A stretch of DNA of 64,000 nucleotides from Plazaster borealis (lineage: Eukaryota > Echinodermata > Asteroidea > Forcipulatida > Labidiasteridae). How positions within the stretch are numbered: the stretch's first letter is position 1; each line of letters starts with the position of its first letter. The notes beneath the pieces are model-generated. The model did no database searches, was not told the origin of the DNA, and worked only from the letters and a program-made list of their open reading frames with translations. The position numbers and the translations under genes are program-made. This document shows, one piece after another, positions 56,014 through 64,000 of this stretch. Location of the stretch: NCBI GenBank assembly GCA_021014325.1, contig CM037472.1, positions 20,755,063 to 20,819,062 on the forward strand. Direction: 5' to 3'.

Positions 56014-56726
56014 ACTGTGCAAGTCTCATGCATATCGGAGCGAGAAAACACATCAAACGAAGAACTTTCTTTTCTCCGAAATCAAATCTTTGTTTTAAAT
56101 TAAATTAAATGATACAATCTGAACAACAAAAATACTCATTAATACCTGTTTATAAAACCAGTTTTAATATTTATAATAAATACACAAATAATTTGTTAAT
56201 TAGTATTGAAGCAAAATTAAAACTCTGGGACAAGGGTGCATATTTGATCTTAACTTTTCAGAAACCACTTTTGTGGATTCACAATGGTCACACGGGCGTA
56301 AAATTAACGCTTGACGCAGTTTATAGAGGACGCTGACGCCTCAACAACCATAGACTGCTATGAATAGGCTTCACGTTGAAATTACAGCGTCTGGCGATTA
56401 TCATCGCGCATCCAAAACAAGCGTTTACATTAGTTTTGTGATAGGAGGTGAGCACAAAATTCTTATTTTTTGCAGCAACCGGAAGCAGAGGTCAGTTTAA
56501 TTCTCGGGTTTTCTTCGTCATTATTGTTGAATTGATGTTACTTTCATATTTTTTAATTTTATCACTAAATTCCCAACAACATATATTTTTCTTGGTCATA
56601 AACCACGTTAAGCTAAAATAATTGACAAAACAAAATCTTGCCCACGTAAATCTCCATATGGTTGGGACCACAATGGTCCCGGAAGTTCAAATATATGCGC
56701 GAGACTTGCACAGTCTATTTTCAAAT
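56014..56726. mobile_element. GACTGTGCAAGTC element, longer copy
   Basis: TAGACTGTGCAAGTCTCATG at the left and GCGAGACTTGCACAGTCTAT at the right are inverted. At about 710 bases it is far longer than the 145-base copies, so it may be closer to a parent element. Confidence 0.7.
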
Positions 56727-56885
56727 GACAATCTTCCAAAAATCTCAAATGCCAACAATCCAAGAATGAAGTACCTAACACACCTGGAATTTCATCTTTG
56801 AGAGGGAAAGGCTATTTCATTTTGCAAAGGGGCACTTCAATTCGAAATCTTAAAGTCTAGGGGAAACCTTTGTAATTCCAGTCCT

Positions 56886-57246
56886 GGTGTTATTATATAT
56901 TTCTGGTAATTAAACCAAGGATGCCTCATAAGTGAACTTAATTACTGTAGCTCGCAAGCCTGAGGAAACCTGTAAACAAGGGTGCTTGCTATGTGAACCA
57001 GAAACACCGGGGTTAATCCCTACTCTTCCTTGATAAGTGTTCTGGGTTCTTTTACGTGCACTACCAGTCCTAGTAACACGGGACCTACTGCTTAATGTCC
57101 AATCCAAAGGACAAAGCAATTATAGTAAGCATCTTGCTCAAGGATACAAGTTTCATGACCGGGACTCGAACCCACACTCTGCTGGTCAGAAACACCAGAG
57201 CTTGAGTCCGGCGCTCTTAGTCTTAACCGCTAGTCCACGACACGCC
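56886..57246 (-). mobile_element. full-length tRNA-Leu-type SINE
   Basis: On the minus strand GTGTCGTGGACTAGCGGTTA (A-box), then GGACTCAAGCTCTGGTG and GTGGGTTCGAGTCCCGGTCA (B-box) form a tRNA-Leu-like head. A body of about 250 bases follows, ending ACCAGAAATATATAATAAC. Confidence 0.85.
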
Positions 57247-57510
57247 ACAGTATTGTAACAAGATCCCCAGACAAATTCTATTTATAAGTAAGTCAACACC
57301 AACACACAGTAAGATTTCCGAACCCTTTCTGTGTAGTGTGCTGAACTTATAGTCTCTGTCCATATCACTGTCACTCAGTACAGTAGAGATATAATGTGCA
57401 CAAAAACTGTATTGTAGTCTCAACTTTATCAACTTTATGAAATTCACGTAATGCAGATTACATGTTGCATTTCTGTCATTCCGTGTTAATATTTAAACTG
57501 TTCAGCATCC

Positions 57511-57870
57511 TTAAAGGCAGGGTGTACTTTTGGTTTACTCCTCAAGTTATTAACCATTAAAAAAACTTGGTATAGAGCACTGGTGAGCTGTTGATATTAG
57601 AAGACATTGTTAGAAACGACCTCATTTGAAGTAATACAGTTTTAGAGAAAGGCAATTTTTCACCTTCAAATTTGAATATGAGAAAGGCTTCAGTCTCATG
57701 CATATGAAAGCACACAATTCTATGCAACCAGTTTTGGGTTTTTTAAATTATTTTCTTGCGACTTCGATGACAAATTGAGCCCAAATAAGTGTTATTTTAT
57801 GCATCTGTTGGGATACACCAAGTGAGGATGCTGGTCTTTGACAATCACCAAAAGTATACCCTGCCTTTAA
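57511..57870. mobile_element. TTAAAGGCAGGGTGTAC MITE
   Basis: TTAAAGGCAGGGTGTACTTT at the left and AAAGTATACCCTGCCTTTAA at the right, nearly exact inverted ends. Confidence 0.85.
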
Positions 57871-57934
57871 ACGAGATATAAGTAATGTGAAATTGATGAG
57901 TTTACTTTGTTCGACATTGACCACATGTACTTCA

Positions 57935-58560
57935 TATCGTCGCCGTTTTACGAAGCGACGATTTAGCTCTGCAGCAAGAAATACGGGTTTTTAGAAAATC
58001 GCGTTTGAAGTTGAACTATTTTCAAAACTATTGTTTAGGACACTACTTAATATTTTTTCTTTGAAAGTTTATTATCAAAAAAGAGCTGAATACTTCATTC
58101 ATTCAGAGCTGTTAGCATTTTTCAATTCTAAAACTGTTTTCATGAGTAATTAATTCCTAAACACATTTGTCACTTCGTAAAACCCCCAAAACAGACCTGC
58201 CCGCAGAGCGCTGTGTACAAAACAATGCGTATTTAGGTTTGTCACTTCGTAAAAACCGTAATGAAATGTTTTGTCACTTCGTAAAAACCCAAACGTTAAA
58301 CCACGCCTATTTTGGCACCGTGCCCGCGCTATGTAGTTCAATGGACTTCAGTGGCGAATTTTGTCACTTCGTAAAAACAAAAAAATGTAAAATACATTAT
58401 TCGTCGATTATTCTAATTAGTGTAATTACGAAAATATAACGTATTAGGTCCTGAAACTTTGTTAAAATGTTAACAGCATTGAACACATCAATAATTTACA
58501 AAAAACCTGATGTGCTAAATTTTATGATTTTTGACACATTTGCCACTTCGTAAAAACAAC
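57935..58560. repeat. cluster of GTCACTTCGTAAAAAC motifs
   Basis: TTGTCACTTCGTAAAA-type words occur at about 58168, 58239, 58270, 58359 and, as GCCACTTCGTAAAAAC, 58541. An inverted GTTTTACGAAGCGAC lies at about 57946. Spacing is irregular, so it is not a simple tandem array. Confidence 0.75.
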
Positions 58561-58622
58561 GACGATATGTAGTAATGGATAATGATTGTTGAATACACCG
58601 TTACTCCAAAGTAGTCCAAGCT

Positions 58623-58998
58623 TTAAAGGCATCGTGCACGTTTGGTAATTGTCAAAGACCAGTGTTCTCACTTCGTGTATCCCAACATATGCATAAAATA
58701 ACAAGCCTGTGAAAATTTGGGCTCAATTGGTCATCGAAGTTGCAAGAAAATGACGAAAGAAAAAACACCCTTGTTGTACAAATTTGTGTGCTTTCAGTTA
58801 GGAATAAAAGACTTCTAGCTAGAAGTCTTTTATTATTTTAGTGAAAAATTACCTCTTTTTCAAAAACTACGTTACTTCAGAGGGAGTCGTTTCCTACAAT
58901 GTTTGATACTATCAACAGCTCTCCGTTGGTCGTTACCAAGTAAGTTTTTAAGCTAATATTTGTTTGGAGTCATTACCAAACGTGTACGATACCTTTAA
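58623..58998. mobile_element. TTAAAGG-type MITE, intact reference copy
   Basis: TTAAAGGCATCGTGCACGTT at the left and CGTGTACGATACCTTTAA at the right. A perfect 32-bp palindrome lies at 58803-58834. It shows the uninterrupted form of the 13351-17281 copy. Confidence 0.85.
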
Positions 58999-59639
58999 CA
59001 AAAAAGCATCAGTGGTAAATATTGAAATTATACAAATTGCTTTTCTGTCAATCTGTGCTAATATTTAATATTTTCAGCGACATCAAACATGGTATAAGTG
59101 ATTTGAAAATAATGAGTTTACTTTGTTCAAAATTGCCCCACTTCGTATTGTATGGGTGTTGAATACACTCCAAAGTACACTCGAAGTACCCCAGCCAAAG
59201 TATCATTTTCCTTCCCAACAGCACGGGAGGATCTCATGTACTATGTTACAAAACGAGTCCGTTTGCCACTGTGTGTTTCACCAACTGTAGACGGGCAACA
59301 TTTAAGCATAGAGAAGCAATGGTTTCTACACGAAACACAAAACACTGGGATAAAGTTCCCTGCAGTGTGATTCAAGTAGGAAAAGGATTGGGCCCAAGGG
59401 TGCAGACAACCGCGATGGTAAAAAAAAGAAATTGGGCCTGTCACCCTCTGGGTGGACCGTAAGTTCTGCTGAAACTGAATCTGATTGGATACTGTATCAG
59501 TTTACTGTCGGTTAGACATAAAAAGCAAGAACACAAATTCCAAACATGTACAAATAATGTGCTCCTTTTTTTTCTTGAAGTAAGAACTCATTCCAATTCA
59601 TGTAAAAATACTATACATTTAGAAGCTGAAAGATCAGGG

Positions 59640-59715
59640 ACCAGTTTCATAAAGCTGTTAAGCAGAAAATAAATTCTGCTTAAAGCAAATTACTTTGCTA
59701 AGCAAAAAAGGAGTG
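59640..59715. repeat. half of a GGGCCCAATTTCAT-type element
   Basis: GGACCAGTTTCATAAAGCTG, then GCAGAAAATAAATTCTGCTT. The right end is missing. Confidence 0.55.
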
Positions 59716-59744
59716 GGGCACATTCCTAGAGAACTCTTTCTTTT

Positions 59745-59865
59745 TACGGCGTTATATCACCGTAGTGTTGCGATATAATATCACCATATTATTGTGTTAT
59801 ATCGCTGTATTTAATTGCGATATATCGCCATGTTTTATTGCGTTATATCGCCGCACTATTGCATT
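59745..59865. repeat. tandem repeat of about 33 bp with TATATCGCC
   Basis: GCG(T/A)TATATC(G/A)CC recurs every 30-35 bases, about four to five units, each with a TATT-rich spacer. Confidence 0.7.
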
Positions 59866-60397
59866 TATAGGGCCTACAGTCCTCAACCCTGGAAGGGTTT
59901 TAATTGTCTTGTTTGTTCAGTTTTTTACCAAAAGTGTTAAAGCCATTTTTATGAAGTTTGCAATTTATTGGTGGATTACAATGGGCTTAGTCAACTACAA
60001 GACTTCCTGTGGCAATTCATTGTACTTCCCAGCATCCCTAGTTTTCTAAACATTTAATTGCTTATTAGTTTGATGAATAATAACATCGTAAAATGTGATG
60101 ACTGTCTGGAACTGGTCGTTGGCTTTGGATTAGTCAACCATGGGGTAATGAACCGAGCCGAGTAATTACCTTTATTATTCCTATTCTTAAATGCTTGTTT
60201 ATTTTTTTAATTTTTTTTTAAACACACCATAACTCATTATAAAATAACGATCATTTAAATAGAAAATCCCTCTTCTTCCTCACCATTTTAACAATGATTG
60301 GAATTTGTAGCAAATCTGTTTACTTTGAATATCATTAAGCGTAGGCGCCAAAGATCATTTATGACCGTTTGATGCGAGGGTACTGTACAAGCCAATC

Positions 60398-60590
60398 TTA
60401 AAGGGAGGGTATATCTTTGATAATTACTCCAAAAAAAAATGACCATAAAAACTCACTTGGTAAGAAGCACTGCAGCTGTTGATAATGTATTATAACATTT
60501 TGAAGAAGTGATTCCCTCCTAAGGAATGTGGTTTTAGAGAAAGGGTCTCATAAATATTTTAATCTGAGAAACGCTTCATGCATTTTCTCT
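60398..60590. mobile_element. TTAAAGGGAGGGTAT MITE, right end lost
   Basis: TTAAAGGGAGGGTATATCTT, then CACTTGGTAAGAAGCACTGC. The latter is the uninterrupted site for the LTR-like insertion at 14738-16610. Confidence 0.7.
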
Positions 60591-60674
60591 ATCACATGAT
60601 CAAGTTTTAACCAATCAGAAAGTCAGAACACTCTTTGCTGTTAATGAATGGGTAATTTCATTTTTTCATTTTTT

Positions 60675-60952
60675 TTCCCTTCATTTATTGATTCTGGTTG
60701 TGAAGCCAATGACTCTCAGAAAAGCGAACTTAATCACTGTACTAACTAAGAACCCCATGGAGAGAAGACAAGAAAGTTTCGGTTTTAGATGTGGGAGGAA
60801 ATCCCCAGAGAAGTATTCCAGGGAAAACCCACGCAATCAGGTAGGGACTGAAAACCCAATCCACATAGTGCCCCCGGCGTGATTTGAACCGGGGTCCTAG
60901 AGGTGGAAGGCGAGGAAACATACATGTACCACTACGCCAACCTGACCGCCAT
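60675..60952 (-). mobile_element. tRNA-Gly-like SINE, minus-strand copy
   Basis: On the minus strand GGTTGGCGTAGTGGTACATG, CTCGCCTTCCACCTCTAGG and a B-box CCGGTTCAAATCACGCC, then the same body as 34733-34998. Confidence 0.8.
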
Positions 60953-61086
60953 TATTAGTGCACTTGCTGAAAGAGCTGAAACCTCTTATTTTGATCCAGA
61001 AAATTGCCAGATTGGCACGTTTTGCGATTGGTTTAGAGAAGAAGTTTTTTTCAAATGTACTGCTTAGATTCATTCACTACATGACA

Positions 61087-61346
61087 ATGACATGCTCTTG
61101 TGATCAGGGCTCTTACCGTATTAAGCAAAGAATCGGCGCTTACGGAAGCAGGGAGTTCTGCGCTTATGTCAAGCGTATTTCACAGGTTAGCAGGGATTTC
61201 TTGCTTTTTCGCGTGCATTCTCCATGTTACTTAGGCATTCTTCGCTAACATAGCTGGCGCAGAAATTCGGCGCTTGCCCTGTAAGCGAAGAACGGTGATT
61301 GCAAGCGCAGAATTCAGCGATGAGCAGAGCCATGAAGTTGGGCCCA
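61087..61346. mobile_element. foldback-like element with GGCGCTTAC words
   Basis: CAGGGCTCTTACCGTATTAA at the left and CAGAGCCATGAAGTTGGGCC at the right. The interior has mirrored TTCTGCGCTTA/GCGCAGAATTC words. Confidence 0.55.
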
Positions 61347-61349
61347 GTG

Positions 61350-62490
61350 CCTTTATCTGGCAAGGTCTAAAACAGAAATTAGTGTTTTGTACAAACATTT
61401 GCCTAAGTTAGACGCATGATAATGATGATGAAAACACACATGAGGTGTTTATTGACTTACAGTTTACACTCATGCCTGGTGGTTCACTGGGAATTAATTG
61501 AGTTGTACGCTGAGTGTAAAACAGTTGACCATTAAGATTGATCAAGTTGATGAATTTTTATGGATCCGGCAAAGTGAGAGGTTCTCATAATTGCATTGTG
61601 GGTGTACATAGGCAGCAATGAAGCATATTATATTTGTACACAGGTGTACCATTCCTGAAGGCATCAATTCGCAATGTACACAAAGTTCAAGAAGGGAAAA
61701 AAAGGGCTGATTTTGTGTGGAGATTTGAACAAAATGAAATTGTCTGGTGTCGAGAGGAAGATTCTTGAAGCTCCCCTCAATTATTGATAAGGGAATAAAA
61801 GAGTGGCGACGAGGTCTTTTAAAAATGGCCGTTTAAAACCGTTTCAAGCTTGCGCGAGCCAAATACGCGATATACCAACTTAAATTGGGTTCGTGAAATT
61901 TGTGCACTCTGCGCAATCATTTTATAGTGCCCTTTTTCGACTCAAATTCAGCAGGCTATGTTTAAACACACGTTTATATAGCACGTTTAAACATGGCCGC
62001 GTGATCTTTCCTTTGACCAATTAGAATGGATAAACTGTCCTCAGGTTGTTATGAATATGTATTTAAATACTGAGAAGCTTGGTCTTGCTTTCTTTGAGAA
62101 ATCCTGTACTTGAAAAATACTAAATGCCTTCACTGTAACCACAATTTGAACATAGTTTTATGCATTTCAAGTTATGCTGGTACATACATGTAGTGCAGTC
62201 CAGTGCAAGTATTATGAAACCGGTAAGTTACTGCAAGTCATTAACTCTGTAATTAGACGGGGCTAGTTTTGTGTGTAGAAGACTGCAATGTAACATTTGG
62301 TGGTTATTGACTGTTGCAGGATATTTCATATCCTGGTTTCAATCAAGTCTTATGAAGGATGGGGTTTAATTAGAAGACAGGGATGTAGAACATGCTACGG
62401 AACAATGTGGACAACGCCGTGTGTCAAATGGGAAACGTAAACAGAAGTACAAACAACATCTTTTTTTCAGAGACAACCAATTCTAGACTG
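61350..62490. other. GCH1 intron 1 section, no feature seen
   Basis: No repeat or coding match recognised. Confidence 0.5.
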
Positions 62491-62499
62491 CTTGTATTA

Positions 62500-62884
62500 A
62501 TACAAAATCTTTGGTAGTTACTCCAAAAATTAATGACCATAAAAATTTACTTGGTAAAGAGCACGGGAGAGCTGTTGATATTATAAAAACATTGTCAGAA
62601 AAGACACCATTTGACTTTGAAGTCATGCAGTTTTAGAGAAAGAGGTAATTTTTCACACACAAATTGAATCTGAGGAAAGGCTTCAGGCATGAAGCCTTTC
62701 TCGGGCATTTCAAAGCACACAATTCTATGCAACGAGGGTGCTTTTTTTCTTTCATTATTTTCATGCAACTACGATGACCAATTGAGCCAAAATTTTCACA
62801 GGTTTGTTATTTTATGCATATGTTGGGATACATCAAGTGAGGGTACTGGTCTTTGACAATTACCAAAAGTATACCCTGCCTTGA
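62500..62884. mobile_element. TTAAAGGCAGGGT-type MITE, left end diverged
   Basis: It shares TTACTTGGTAAAGAGCACGG and ends ACCAAAAGTATACCCTGCCTT. A palindrome AAAGGCTTCAGGCATGAAGCC lies in the middle (about 62674-62698). Confidence 0.75.
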
Positions 62885-63016
62885 AACAAAACAGTTTTTG
62901 CCAATATGTGCAGTCTTAAAAAGGGAACAAGTAGTAAAGTTAAAGTGAATTGAAAAAAATCAACTCAACCTTTTTAGGAAATGACAAATTGAAAGTAAAA
63001 ACTCAAGTACATGTGA

Positions 63017-63166
63017 ATAGACTGTGCAAGTCTCGTGCGTATTCGAACATTGGGGGCCGTTAAAGCGCGTGAGTTTGTTTCCTTCATGCGTTAAAGCATC
63101 GTACGTGGGACCAAAGTGGTCCAAAAAATGTTTGAATACGCTCGAAACTTGCACGGTCTATAGTCC
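63017..63166. mobile_element. GACTGTGCAAGTC MITE, copy
   Basis: TAGACTGTGCAAGTCTCGTG at the left and CGAAACTTGCACGGTCTATA at the right. The interior GAGTTTGTTTCCTTCATGCG matches 11744-11888. Confidence 0.8.
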
Positions 63167-63169
63167 TCT

Positions 63170-64000
63170 AACATCATGTGCATTTACACTGCTGTAATAA
63201 GTATTCTATGGTCGTACTTTATTGACATTCAACCCATCTAGATTGTACTATGGTTACTTGGTATAATCATACACTAGATCTGCAAATATCCAGATTGCAA
63301 ATGAACAAGGGTAAAAATAGAAGATAAGTACAAGTGCATTTACATGTAGTTAACTGGAGGGAAACAGCTTCTTTTGATTGTTATGTTGAGGGACACTTGT
63401 CTGTAACCTGATAAGAATGTCAAGTGCAGTACAAACTGGTTGTGGGTCACCAGAACAAGAAAAACTCCCACCAGGCCACCCCTTTGGCCGCTCGCTCGAT
63501 ACCAGGCAGATGTGTTGGTCTATTTTAGGTTGGCAGTTGTGTTTTAGTTAGTATCAGATATCAATTGAGGAGGCTCAACAGGTTGCTGGAAATTGACTGG
63601 CTGTGACGAGGATATTGATCTTGGGGATAAAAGAGACTTGTACAGAATGCTGAATAGCCAACAGGCTGTAGAGCTTGTATGTGGCTTGTGTGTATGTCGC
63701 TTCATTCACGCACAAAAAATATCAAAGGTTTGGGTCTTCCCTTCAGGGGTAAATAAAGCTGCTTCTTCCCTGCCCACTCAAAAAACCACCCCCAAAAAAC
63801 GATTAGAGTAAAAAGGAGGCAAGATAGGCAGAATATGTCAACATATTTTATAACTTTAGGCCCGTATTAGGGGAAAACAAAAGCTCAGCTATACAGATGT
63901 AGTTGCCAGGGACATTGGGTGCTCCCAACTGAGGGATATACATGAAAGGGCAAATCTCAAAATGATTCTGACTTCGGGCGACTAGAGAGAGGGGGGGAAG
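63170..64000. other. GCH1 intron 1 section at the window edge
   Basis: No convincing exon. A 72-codon frame at 63593-63811 lacks domains and splice support. The last 30 bases are G/A-rich. Confidence 0.5.

Noticed and set aside
48144..64000. GCH1 exon 2 (family MCEHHLVPF block)
   Set aside because: Read through on the + strand for Cys-Glu-His-His coding words near a splice acceptor; none was found, so it probably lies beyond the window.

Overview
The window reads as nuclear DNA from an intron-rich animal, most likely an echinoderm and perhaps a sea star. The evidence is short exons with GT/AG borders separated by long AT-rich introns, three deuterostome-like genes, tRNA-derived SINEs, decayed CR1/L2-type LINE ends and very many small foldback elements. 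The species assignment is inference. There are no prokaryotic features: no operons, no Shine-Dalgarno sites and no CRISPR array. Most long open frames are repeats or chance.

Layout. (1) 1-4850: AT-rich sequence, possibly the last short exon and long 3' UTR of a + strand gene, ending in a good polyadenylation signal at 4802. (2) 6847-13097, minus strand: a complete six-exon gene for a CGRRF1-like membrane-anchored RING finger protein, rebuilt by exon phase and family resemblance. (3) 13351-17281: a Russian-doll nest of mobile elements. An old MITE holds a CCCAG-ended element, which holds a second MITE, which holds an LTR-like element with a 5-bp target duplication, which holds a CR1-like LINE fragment. 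(4) 18240-35795, plus strand: a complete SRF (serum response factor) gene of nine coding exons and 506 codons, with a CArG box beside an Ets core upstream and a CArG/M-CAT/CArG group in intron 2. (5) About 35800-41500: probable SRF 3' UTR and intergenic repeats. (6) 41513-44353: a 20-bp minisatellite with larger duplicated blocks. (7) 47768-48143, plus strand: exon 1 of GTP cyclohydrolase 1 (GCH1). I found no later GCH1 exon, so the rest of the window is taken as GCH1 intron 1, filled with nested and dispersed repeats.

How the genes relate. SRF is a MADS-box transcription factor that often controls its own gene through CArG boxes, and the sites seen here fit that. CGRRF1 is probably a membrane-bound ubiquitin ligase. 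GCH1 makes the first committed intermediate of tetrahydrobiopterin. They do not form one pathway. As I remember the human map, CGRRF1 and GCH1 are also near neighbours on chromosome 14q22 while SRF is elsewhere, so the pair may be old linkage with SRF placed between them in this lineage.
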